The position numbers and the translations under genes were made by a program. Source: Streptomyces sp. NBC_01016 (GTDB lineage: Bacteria; Actinomycetota; Actinomycetes; Streptomycetales; Streptomycetaceae). From it: a DNA stretch of 64,000 nucleotides. Below are positions 51,363 to 59,166 of the stretch, in pieces. How positions within the stretch are numbered: position 1 is the first letter of the stretch; each line of letters opens with the position of its first letter. The notes beneath the pieces are model-generated. The model was not told the origin of the DNA. It made no database searches and saw only the letters and a program-made list of their open reading frames with translations. The DNA lies in assembly GCF_026341035.1 (NCBI RefSeq), contig NZ_JAPEOQ010000001.1, positions 3,720,001-3,784,000 on the forward strand, given 5' to 3'.

Positions 51363-52984
51363 CAGCTGTCCTCCTTGTCGGTGCTGTCTGCGGTTTGCCG
51401 TTCCTTGCTGAGCTGGAAGTTCTCGACGGAGACGACGGGCAGCAGCTTGCGGCCGTCGGCGACGGTCGTCCCGGAGTCGCCGCCGAAGGGGCCCTCGCCG
51501 CCCATGCCGGGGCCGCCCTCGTGGTCGAGCGAGCAGGTGTCCGACGGCAGTGCGGACTCCTCAAGGCGCTGCGCGTCGCCGACCGCCGCGGTCGGGATCA
51601 CGTAGCGGTCCTCGTACTTGGCGATGGCGAGCAGCCGGTACATCTCCTCGATCTCGTACGGTGACATGCCGATGGACTCGGCGATCGAACTGTCGGGCAG
51701 GTCACCGAGGTTGATGGCCCGCATGTGCGAGCGCATCGCGGCCAGCTTCTCCAGGGAGGCGCGTACGGGCTTGGTGTCGCCCGCCGTGAAGATCTCCGCC
51801 AGGTATTCGAGGGGGATGCGCAGTGTGTCGATCGCGCCGAACAGGTTCGAGTGGTCCTCGCCGTCGTGCCCGGTCTCGGTGAGCGCGTCGACGACGGGGG
51901 AGAGCGGCGGGATGTACCAGACCATCGGCATCGTCCGGTACTCCGGGTGCAGCGGCAGCGCCACCTTGTACTTGCTGATGAGCGCGTGCACGGGGGAGCG
52001 CCGCGCGGCCTCCATCCAGTCGAACGGGATGCCCGCCTCCTCGGCGGCCCGCTGCACCGCGGGGTCCTCGGGGTCGAGGAAGATGCCCAACTGCTCCTCG
52101 TACAGGTCGTGTTCGCTCTTCGAGGAGGCGGCCTCCGTCACCTTGTCGGCGTCGTAGAGCATCACGCCGAGATAGCGGAGCCGGCCCACGCAGGTCTCCG
52201 AGCAGACCGTCGGCAGACCCACCTCCAGGCGCGGATAGCAGAGCGTGCACTTCTCGGCCTTGCCGGTGCGGTGGTTGAAGTACACCTTCTTGTACGGGCA
52301 GCCGGTCACGCACATCCGCCAGCCGCGGCAGGAGTCCTGGTCGACGAGGACGATGCCGTCCTCGACGCGCTTGTACATCGCGCCGGACGGGCAGGACGAG
52401 ACGCACGACGGGTTGAGGCAGTGCTCGCAGATCCGCGGCAGATAGAACATGAAGGTCTGCTCGAACTGGAACTTGACCTTCTCCGCGGCCTGTTCGCGGG
52501 TCTTCTCCACCATCGGGTCGAGATCGCCGTACTGGGCGGAGCCGCCGAGGTTGTCGTCCCAGTTGGAGGACCACTCGATCTTCATCGGCTTGCCGCTGAT
52601 CAGGGAGCGGGGCTCCGCGACCGGGTAGTCGTCGCCGAGCGGGGCGTTGGTCAGGTTCTTGTAGTCGTACGTCCAGGGCTCGTAGTAGTCCTTGATCTCC
52701 GGCAGCTTCGGGTTGGAGAAGATGCCGAGGAGCTTCTTGAACCGGCCGCCGCCCTTCAGCTTCAGGGCGCCCTTCTTGTTGAGCTCCCAGCCGCCGCGCC
52801 ACTTCTCCTGGTCCTCGTAGCGGCGCGGATAGCCCTGCCCGGGGCGGGTCTCGACGTTGTTGAACCAGACGTACTCCATGCCGTTGCGGTTGGTCCACGC
52901 CTGCTTGCAGGTGACCGAGCAGGTGTGGCAGCCGATGCACTTGTCGAGGTTCATGACCATCGCGACCTGAGCCATGATGCGCAT
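51362..52984 (-). CDS. narH: respiratory nitrate reductase beta subunit
   Basis: A 540-residue iron-sulfur electron-transfer subunit. Four cysteine clusters are complete: CIGCHTCSVTCKQAW near the N-terminus, CEHCLNPSCVSSCPSGA, CRGWRMCVTGCPYKKVYF (with the Trp typical of the 3Fe-4S site) and CTLCYPRLEVG...CSETC. ATG 52984 is selected for the overlap with narG (TGATG) and AGGAGG 10 bases upstream. The C-terminal residues are low-complexity acidic and Gly-rich. Confidence 0.96.
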   Translation of the reverse strand: MRIMAQVAMVMNLDKCIGCHTCSVTCKQAWTNRNGMEYVWFNNVETRPGQGYPRRYEDQEKWRGGWELNKKGALKLKGGGRFKKLLGIFSNPKLPEIKDYYEPWTYDYKNLTNAPLGDDYPVAEPRSLISGKPMKIEWSSNWDDNLGGSAQYGDLDPMVEKTREQAAEKVKFQFEQTFMFYLPRICEHCLNPSCVSSCPSGAMYKRVEDGIVLVDQDSCRGWRMCVTGCPYKKVYFNHRTGKAEKCTLCYPRLEVGLPTVCSETCVGRLRYLGVMLYDADKVTEAASSKSEHDLYEEQLGIFLDPEDPAVQRAAEEAGIPFDWMEAARRSPVHALISKYKVALPLHPEYRTMPMVWYIPPLSPVVDALTETGHDGEDHSNLFGAIDTLRIPLEYLAEIFTAGDTKPVRASLEKLAAMRSHMRAINLGDLPDSSIAESIGMSPYEIEEMYRLLAIAKYEDRYVIPTAAVGDAQRLEESALPSDTCSLDHEGGPGMGGEGPFGGDSGTTVADGRKLLPVVSVENFQLSKERQTADSTDKEDS

Positions 52985-55900
52985 CAGTACTGGACCTCCT
53001 GGGAGCGGCGGCGGATGACCGTGACCTCGTCGCGCTGGTTGCCCGTCGGGCCGAGGTAGTTGAACGCCCAGCTCAACTGGGCGTAGCCGCCGATGAGATG
53101 GGACGGCTTGAGGATGAGTCGGGTGAGCGAGTTGTGGATGCCGCCGCGCTTTCCGGTCGTCTCCGCCTTGGGCACGTTGACGGTGCGTTCCTGCGCGTGG
53201 TGCATGTAGACCGTGCCGGCCGGCATGCGGTGGGAGACGATCGCGCGGGCGACGACGACGCCGTTGCGGTTCACGGCCTCGATCCAGTCGTTGTCCTTGA
53301 CGCCGATCGAGTCGGCGTCCTGCGGGGACATCCAGATGGACTGGCCGCCGCGGGACAGCGCCAGCATGAACAGGTTGTCCTGGTACTCGGAGTGGATGGA
53401 CCACTTGTTGTGCGGGGTGAGGTAACGGACCGTCACTTCCTTCTCGCCGTCCGGCCCGAGCCGTGGCTCACCGAACAGCCGGTTCATGTCGAGTGGTGGC
53501 CGGTAGACGGGCATCGCCTCGCCCAGCTCGTGCATCCAGTCGTGGTCGATGAAGAAGTGCTGGCGACCGGTGAGGGTGTGCCACGGCTTGAGGTGCTCGG
53601 TGTTGAGGGTGAACGCCGTGTAGCGGCGCCCGCCGGACTCGCTGCCCGACCACTCGGGCGAGGTGATGACCGGTACGGGCGCGGCCTGCGTGTCCGCGTA
53701 CGTGATGCGCTTGCCCTCGTGCTCGGCGGAGAGGTGCGCCATCTCCTGGCCCGTACGGGCTTCCAGCGTGTGGAAGCCCTGCGTGGCGAGGCGGCCGTTG
53801 GTGGTGCCGGACAGGGCGAGGATGGTGTTCGCCGCCTTGACCGCCGTGTCGAGGGACGGCCGGCCGTCGGCGGGGCCGCCGCGCACGGCGCCGTTGCGCT
53901 CGCGCAGCTCCGTGACCTCCTGGTCGGGCTTGAGGGCGATTCCCTTGGCGGGCAGGCCCAGTTGCTCGACGAGTGGGCCGAGCGCGGTGAACTTGGCGCC
54001 GATCGCCGTGTAGTCGCGCTCGACGACCGTGAGGTTCGGCATGGTCTTGCCCGGCACCGGCTCGCACTCGCCCTTGTGCCAGTCCAGGACGATGCCGCCG
54101 GGCTGCGCGATCTCACCCGGGGTGTCGTGCTGGAGCGGCGTCGCCACCAAGTCCTTGCGTACGCCCAGGTGTTGGGCGGACAGCTCGCTGAGCTTGTGGG
54201 CGAGCGCCTTGAACGTGTCGAAGTCGCTGCGCGCCTGCCACGGCGGGTCCACGGCGGGCGTGAACGAGTGCACGTAGGGGTGCATGTCCGTGGAGGCGAT
54301 GTCGTGCTTCTCGTACCAGGTGGCGGCGGGCAGCACGACGTCGGACAGGAGCGTGGAGGACGTCTGCCGGAAGTCGAGGGACGTCAGCAGGTCGATCTTG
54401 CCCTCGGGGGCCTCGTCGTGCCAGGTCACCGTCGAGGGGCGCTCATCGGGGGAGGCCTCCTCGGCGCGCAGCGAGGAGTGCGTGCCCAGCAGGTGCTTGG
54501 TGAAGTACTCGGCGCCCTTCGCGGACGAGCCGAGCAGGTTCGCCCGCCACAGGGTCATCACGCGCGGCCAGTTCTCGGGCGCGTCCGGGTCCTCGCACGC
54601 GAACTTCAGCGAGCCCGCCTTGAGTTCGGAGACCGTGTCCTCCACGGACTGCTCACCGAGCGCGAGCGAGCTGCGGTCGAACGTCGGATACGACGGCATC
54701 CAGCCCGAACGGGCCGACAGGGACAGCACATCGGCGCCCGTCATGCCCTCGAAGGCACCCTTGCCGAGCGGGGACGCGAGCACGTCGGCGCTGAACCTGT
54801 CGTAGCGCCACTGGTCGGTGTTGAGGAAGAAGAACCCGGTACCGATCATCTGCCGCGGCGGCCTCGACCAGTCGTTGGCCGAGGCGAGCGACGCCCAGCC
54901 GGTCACCGGACGGCACTTCTCCTGACCGACGTAGTGGGCCCAGCCGCCGCCGTTCCTGCCCTGGCAGCCGGTGAGCTGAAGGAGGGACAGGAAGCCACGG
55001 TAGGTGGTCTCGGAGTGGAACCAGTGGTTCGTGCCGGCGCCCATCAGGATCATGCAGCGCCCGCGCGACTTCTCGGCGGTCTGCGCGAACTCCCGTGCGA
55101 TCTTTACGCACTTGGCGGCCGGTACGGAGGTGTGCATCTCCTGCCAGGCCGGGGTGCCGGGCGTCTCCGCGTCGTCGTACGAGGCGGGCCACTGGCCCGG
55201 GAGGCCGTCGCGCCCGACGCCGTACTGCGCGAGCAGCAGGTCGAACACGGTTGTCACCAGCGGGCCGCCCTGCCCGCCGAGCCGGGTCGCCGGCACACCG
55301 CGCCGCACGACCTCGCCGCGGCCCTGCCCGTGCGTGCCGCCGTCGGTGTCGAAGCGGGGGAGCAGCACCTCCACGCCACCGGCGATGTCGGAGTCGTGCA
55401 GGCTCAACTTCGGTTGGATATTGCCCAGTTCGAGGTTCCACTTGCCCTTGCCGGACTCGGTCCAGCGAAAGCCCAGGGAGCCGTTCGGGACGACCGGCTG
55501 GCCCGTCGCCTCGTCGAGCACGGCGGTCTTCCACTCGGCGCCCTCGCCGCCCTGCCCGAGATCGGTGGCGCGCAGGAACTTCGACGGCACGTACGCCCCG
55601 TCGCGCTCCTCAAGTGTCACCAGGAACGGCAGGTCGGTGAACTTCTTGACGTAGTCCGTGAAGAACGGCGTCTGCCGGTCGACGAAGAACTCCTTGAGGA
55701 TCACATGCCCCATGGAGAGCGCGAGCGCGCCGTCGGTCCCGGGGTGCGGGTGCAGCCACTCGTCGGCGAACTTCGCGTTGTCCGCGTAGTCGGGCGCGAC
55801 GACGACGACCTTCTGGCCGCGATAGCGCGCCTCCGCCATCCAGTGCGCGTCGGGCGTCCTGGTGACCGGGACGTTCGAGCCCCACATCATCAGGTACGCG

Positions 55901-56670
55901 GCGTCCCACCAGTCACCCGACTCGGGGACGTCGGTCTGGTCGCCGAACACCTGCGGCGAGGCCACCGGCAGGTCCGCGTACCAGTCGTAGAACGACAGCA
56001 TCGGGGCGCCGATCAGCGAGTGGAACCGGGCCCCCGCCGCGTGCGACACCATCGACATCGCGGGAATGGGGGAGAAGCCGGCGATCCGGTCGGGCCCGTA
56101 CGTCTTGATGGTGTGCACGTGCGCCGCGGCGACGATCTCCACGGCCTCGTCCCAGGTGGCACGCACCAGCCCGCCCTTGCCGCGGGCCTGCTGGTACCTG
56201 CGGCGCCGCTCGGGGTCGGACTGGATGTCGGCCCACGCGAGCACCGGGTCGTGCAGCCGCGCCTTCGCCTCCCGGTACATCTCCACGAGCACGCCCCGGA
56301 TGTACGGGTAGCGCACACGGGTCGGCGAGTACGTGTACCAGGAGAACGCGGCGCCGCGTGGACAGCCGCGTGGCTCGTACTCCGGCCGGTCGGGGCCCAC
56401 GCTCGGATAGTCCGTCTGCTGGGTCTCCCAGGTGATGATGCCGTCCTTGACGTACACCTTCCACCGGCACGAGCCGGTGCAGTTCACGCCGTGCGTGGAG
56501 TTCACGACCTTGTCGTGGCTCCAGCGGTCCCGATAGAAGACGTCCCCGTCCCGGCCGCCCTTGATCTGCACGCTGTGCAGGTCCTCGGAGGCCGTCCCCC
56601 TCCGGAAGAACCGCCCCGCGCGCAGCAGCGCGGCATCCGGCTCGGTCGGGGTGCGTGTCGTATCCGTCAC
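52984..56670 (-). CDS. narG: respiratory nitrate reductase alpha subunit
   Basis: A 1228-residue molybdopterin catalytic subunit reducing nitrate to nitrite. The FS0 cluster ligands are in HGVNCTGSCRWKVYVKDG (His plus Cys) and EPRGCPRGAAFSWY; the Mo-ligand Asp is in DWYADLPVASPQVFGDQ. Length matches the family. There is no Tat signal, as expected for cytoplasm-facing NarG. GTG 56670 has GAGGGAGCAAACG upstream. It heads narGHJI; the divergent gap contains ATTAC-N7-GTAAT. In Streptomyces such operons serve spores or hypoxic mycelium; which isoenzyme this is cannot be said. Confidence 0.96.
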   Translation of the reverse strand: MTDTTRTPTEPDAALLRAGRFFRRGTASEDLHSVQIKGGRDGDVFYRDRWSHDKVVNSTHGVNCTGSCRWKVYVKDGIITWETQQTDYPSVGPDRPEYEPRGCPRGAAFSWYTYSPTRVRYPYIRGVLVEMYREAKARLHDPVLAWADIQSDPERRRRYQQARGKGGLVRATWDEAVEIVAAAHVHTIKTYGPDRIAGFSPIPAMSMVSHAAGARFHSLIGAPMLSFYDWYADLPVASPQVFGDQTDVPESGDWWDAAYLMMWGSNVPVTRTPDAHWMAEARYRGQKVVVVAPDYADNAKFADEWLHPHPGTDGALALSMGHVILKEFFVDRQTPFFTDYVKKFTDLPFLVTLEERDGAYVPSKFLRATDLGQGGEGAEWKTAVLDEATGQPVVPNGSLGFRWTESGKGKWNLELGNIQPKLSLHDSDIAGGVEVLLPRFDTDGGTHGQGRGEVVRRGVPATRLGGQGGPLVTTVFDLLLAQYGVGRDGLPGQWPASYDDAETPGTPAWQEMHTSVPAAKCVKIAREFAQTAEKSRGRCMILMGAGTNHWFHSETTYRGFLSLLQLTGCQGRNGGGWAHYVGQEKCRPVTGWASLASANDWSRPPRQMIGTGFFFLNTDQWRYDRFSADVLASPLGKGAFEGMTGADVLSLSARSGWMPSYPTFDRSSLALGEQSVEDTVSELKAGSLKFACEDPDAPENWPRVMTLWRANLLGSSAKGAEYFTKHLLGTHSSLRAEEASPDERPSTVTWHDEAPEGKIDLLTSLDFRQTSSTLLSDVVLPAATWYEKHDIASTDMHPYVHSFTPAVDPPWQARSDFDTFKALAHKLSELSAQHLGVRKDLVATPLQHDTPGEIAQPGGIVLDWHKGECEPVPGKTMPNLTVVERDYTAIGAKFTALGPLVEQLGLPAKGIALKPDQEVTELRERNGAVRGGPADGRPSLDTAVKAANTILALSGTTNGRLATQGFHTLEARTGQEMAHLSAEHEGKRITYADTQAAPVPVITSPEWSGSESGGRRYTAFTLNTEHLKPWHTLTGRQHFFIDHDWMHELGEAMPVYRPPLDMNRLFGEPRLGPDGEKEVTVRYLTPHNKWSIHSEYQDNLFMLALSRGGQSIWMSPQDADSIGVKDNDWIEAVNRNGVVVARAIVSHRMPAGTVYMHHAQERTVNVPKAETTGKRGGIHNSLTRLILKPSHLIGGYAQLSWAFNYLGPTGNQRDEVTVIRRRSQEVQY

Positions 56671-56774
56671 CGTTTGCTCCCTCGATGTCCCGTTCTGGGC
56701 ACGCTAATGGGCGCCCGCCGGGGGCACACCTCGGCCGGGGCCGTACGAGTCGGGCGCGGGGCCGGCGGCCGGGC

Positions 56775-56791
56775 ATTACCCCGGACGTAAT
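56775..56791. promoter_or_regulatory. inverted repeat between narG and a divergent gene
   Basis: ATTAC-CCCGGAC-GTAAT, a perfect dyad with 5-bp arms and a 7-bp spacer, 105 bases upstream of narG and 63 upstream of the membrane-protein gene. It is AT-rich for this DNA. It may be an operator for oxygen- or redox-responsive control of nar; it does not match a consensus I can name with confidence. Confidence 0.4.
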
Positions 56792-56853
56792 CGACCCGCC
56801 ACCCGGGCACGGGCAGGGTGGTGTCACCGACCCGATGACGGAGGGTGATCCCC

Positions 56854-57273
56854 ATGTCCGCCACCACGCTCACCAGCACCCCGGTCCAGGCCCGTCGCAC
56901 CTGGCTGCGCCGCCTGCTCGGCGCCGACGCGCTGGGCACCGGCCTCAACGGCCTCGCCTACGTCGCCGCCTCCGGGCCGATCGGCCGCTTCCTCGGCATC
57001 GATCCGGGGCTGCTGCTCGGACTGGGCGCCGGCCTGATCGCGTACGCCGCCGCGGTCGCGGCGCTCGCCGCGCGCAGCAGCCCGCCCGCGCTCGGCGTGC
57101 GCACCGTGGTCGAGGTCAACCTCGCCTGGACGGTGCTCAGCTTCGTCGCGCTGTTCGCCTGGCTGGAGCCGAGCACGGCCGGGATGGTGTACGGGTCGCT
57201 GCAGGCCGTGGTGGTGGCGGCGCTCGCGGGGCTCCAGTACGCCGCGCTGCGGGGTCAGCCCAGCGCGGAGTGA
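56854..57273 (+). CDS. small integral membrane protein, unknown function
   Basis: A 139-residue protein with four predicted helices (about 32-50, 55-77, 86-108 and 112-132): GLNGLAYVAASGPIGRFLGI, LLLGLGAGLIAYAAAVAALA, NLAWTVLSFVALFAWLEP. I do not recognise a named family. GGAGG lies 9 bases before ATG 56854. It is divergent from narG, and its last 19 bases overlap the convergent MmyB-type regulator gene. This gene and the regulator may be functionally paired, but nothing shows it. Confidence 0.8.
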   Translation: MSATTLTSTPVQARRTWLRRLLGADALGTGLNGLAYVAASGPIGRFLGIDPGLLLGLGAGLIAYAAAVAALAARSSPPALGVRTVVEVNLAWTVLSFVALFAWLEPSTAGMVYGSLQAVVVAALAGLQYAALRGQPSAE

Positions 57274-58067
57274 AGGTATTTCGCCGTCGCCGGGTCGGCC
57301 GGGAGCAGCGTCTCCACGGCCAGCTCTGCGACCGTCACGTCCATCGGCGTATTGAACGTCGAGATCGACGACACGAACGACAACACATGCCCCTCGTGCT
57401 CGATCACCATCGGCAGCGCGAAGTACGGCAACGGGGGCGCGACCGGCTCGTCCCCGGCCGGGCGGCCCGGCGGCAGCGGATACGCGGACACCTCCTCGTA
57501 CAGCTCCCGCAGCGGCTCCGACCCGGTCAGCGCGATCTGCTGCTCCATCTGTGCCAGCAGATGCCCCCGCCACTCGCGCAGATTCCTGATCCGCGGCGCG
57601 AGGCCCTCCGGGTGCAGCGTGAGCCGCATCGCGTTGAGCGGCTCGGTGAGGAGGTGCGCGGGCGCCGAGGACATCAGCAGGGCGATGCCGCCGTTCGCCG
57701 CGATCACGTTGAACGTCGCGTCGACGATGAACGCGGGGTACGGCTCGTAGCCGCGCAGCAGCGTTTCGAGCCCTTCGCGCAGCACGCCGAGCGAGGGGTC
57801 GTCGAGCGGGGTCTCCTTGAACCGCGGCGCGTAACCCGCCGCAAGGAGAAGGGCGTTGCGCTCCCTCATCGGTACGTCGAGATGCTCGGCGAGCCGCAGG
57901 ACGAGGTCCTGGCTCGGCCGCGAACGCCCCGTCTCCACGAAACTGATGTGCCGCGCCGAGGAGTCCGCCCGCAGCGCGAGCTCCAGCTGGCTGACCCGCC
58001 GCCGCTCGCGCCAGCCGCGCAGCAGGGCGCCCACTTCTGACGTGTTCTTGCGCGCTGCGGCAGTCAT
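57255..58067 (-). CDS. XRE-family regulator with MmyB-like ligand-binding domain
   Basis: A 270-residue regulator. The N-terminal HTH (about 12-70) shows LLRGWRERRRVSQLELALRA, ARHISFVETGRSRPSQDLVL and LAEHLDVPMRERNALLLAAG. The C-terminal MmyB domain (about 100-265) shows YEPYPAFIVDATFNVIAANG and HVLSFVSSISTFNTPMDVTV; these domains can bind fatty acids or related ligands. No strong ribosome-binding site. The 3' end overlaps the membrane-protein gene by 19 bases in convergent orientation. Confidence 0.9.
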   Translation of the reverse strand: MTAAARKNTSEVGALLRGWRERRRVSQLELALRADSSARHISFVETGRSRPSQDLVLRLAEHLDVPMRERNALLLAAGYAPRFKETPLDDPSLGVLREGLETLLRGYEPYPAFIVDATFNVIAANGGIALLMSSAPAHLLTEPLNAMRLTLHPEGLAPRIRNLREWRGHLLAQMEQQIALTGSEPLRELYEEVSAYPLPPGRPAGDEPVAPPLPYFALPMVIEHEGHVLSFVSSISTFNTPMDVTVAELAVETLLPADPATAKYLHSALG

Positions 58068-58105
58068 GGGAAGACCGTAGCCGGATCCGGTGGCACGCTG
58101 GAGGC

Positions 58106-58405
58106 ATGCCTACTGAACCGCTCTCCCAGAAGGACATCGAGGACCGCCTCACCGAACTGCCGGGCTGGTCCGTGGAAGACGGCGCGCTCACGCGCACGTA
58201 CCGCCTGGACTCGCACTTCGCGGCGGCGGCACTCGTCATGCACATCGCGCAGACCCAGGAGGCCCTGAACCACCACTCGAACCTGACGCTCGGCTACAAC
58301 ACGGTGACCCTCGCGGTGAACACGCACGACGCGGACGGCGCCCTCACGGCAAAGGACTTCGCGCTGGCGGAGCGGGTCGAGAAGCTGGCTGGGGGACATC
58401 TTTAA
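58106..58405 (+). CDS. pterin-4a-carbinolamine dehydratase (PCD/DCoH)
   Basis: A 99-residue enzyme that dehydrates 4a-hydroxytetrahydrobiopterin in cofactor recycling. The family signature is clear: ALVMHIAQTQEALNHHSNLT, LGYNTVTLAVNTHDADGALT, with the paired His and the later THxxDG. N-terminal LTELPGWSVEDGALTRTY is standard. No aromatic amino-acid hydroxylase gene is adjacent. The TAA stop is part of a GC-rich intergenic repeat. Confidence 0.93.
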   Translation: MPTEPLSQKDIEDRLTELPGWSVEDGALTRTYRLDSHFAAAALVMHIAQTQEALNHHSNLTLGYNTVTLAVNTHDADGALTAKDFALAERVEKLAGGHL

Positions 58406-58452
58406 GCCCCGCCCTGGGACGAGAGCCGGCGGGGTCCGGGGCGGAGCCCCGG
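58403..58452. repeat. GC-rich intergenic palindrome family, copy overlapping the PCD stop codon
   Basis: TAAGCCCCGCCCTGGGACGA then GAGCCGGCGGGGTCCGGGGC and GGAGCCCCGG. The central segment GGGACGAGA matches the diverged centre of the copy at 20192-20242 rather than the more common CGGCGATTGAG. The first three bases are the stop codon of the dehydratase gene. Confidence 0.8.
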
Positions 58453-58533
58453 TTTCGGGAAGGGGCGGGGTGGGGGAGATCCGCCCACCGCAACCACCCC
58501 ACCCGACGGACCGCGCAGCTTAAGGTGTCGGTC

Positions 58534-59073
58534 ATGTTCAAGTCAGGGGTGGGGTTCCTCGCACTGTTCGGGCTCGGTTGGTGGTTACTGGCCACGAGCA
58601 CATTCGAGAGTTCGGCGCGGCTGATCGCGATGGTGGTCGGCTGCGCCGCCGCGATCGGGCTGATGCTCGCCGCGCGGCGTCTTCTTCCCGCGTCGGCCAG
58701 CGAACCGTTCCCCGCCGACCTGCGACGGCGGTTCCTCCAGGTCAACGGCATCCAGTGGCTGCTGATCCTGGTCGTCTCCCAGGTGTGCGTCAGGACCGGT
58801 ACGGCCGTGCTCATTCCGCCGCTGGTCGCGGTCGTCGTGGGGTTGCACTTCCTGCCGCTCGCGGCGATGTTCGAGCAGCCCCGACTGCGCGTGCCGGCCG
58901 CCCTGTTGACCGCGGCCGGAGTCGCGGGCCTGGCGGTGTGGCTCCTGAACGGCCCGGACCCGGTCGTCCGTCTCGTCGTGGGCCTCGTCTCGGCGCTCTC
59001 CCTGTGGGGCATGGCCGTCTGGACGGTCACGGAGGCGGCGTCGTCCGCCGCCGTCCACGTCGCGCGGGAGTAA
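58534..59073 (+). CDS. multi-pass membrane protein, unknown function
   Basis: A 179-residue protein with six hydrophobic segments: VGFLALFGLGWWLLATSTFE, LIAMVVGCAAAIGLMLAARR, VNGIQWLLILVVSQVCVRTG and others, ending WTVTEAASSAAVHVARE. The layout resembles DUF7010 or similar small integral proteins, but I cannot name the family with confidence. ATG 58534 has AAGGTG 6 bases upstream and is preferred over GTG 58525. It is monocistronic. Confidence 0.75.
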   Translation: MFKSGVGFLALFGLGWWLLATSTFESSARLIAMVVGCAAAIGLMLAARRLLPASASEPFPADLRRRFLQVNGIQWLLILVVSQVCVRTGTAVLIPPLVAVVVGLHFLPLAAMFEQPRLRVPAALLTAAGVAGLAVWLLNGPDPVVRLVVGLVSALSLWGMAVWTVTEAASSAAVHVARE

Positions 59074-59117
59074 GTCGTGTGGGAGTAAGGGGCAACCTCG
59101 ACGGGCCCGGCGGCGAC

Positions 59118-59135
59118 AGATGTACGCACACATCT
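59118..59135. promoter_or_regulatory. inverted repeat upstream of the rhamnogalacturonan lyase gene
   Basis: AGATGT-ACGCAC-ACATCT, perfect 6-bp arms with a 6-bp spacer, 31 bases before the ATG. It is placed where a repressor responding to pectin-derived sugars could act; identity unknown. Confidence 0.35.
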
Positions 59136-59166
59136 CACCCGCACGCCTTCACCGAGGAGACCCCCG

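Noticed and set aside
53098..56790. A very long open frame on the plus strand across the whole narG region, and a similar one on the minus strand across 2079-5618
   Set aside because: They are antisense to narG and to the peptidase operon. GC-rich third positions keep opposite frames open. Their translations are low-complexity Arg/Ala/Gly strings without motifs.
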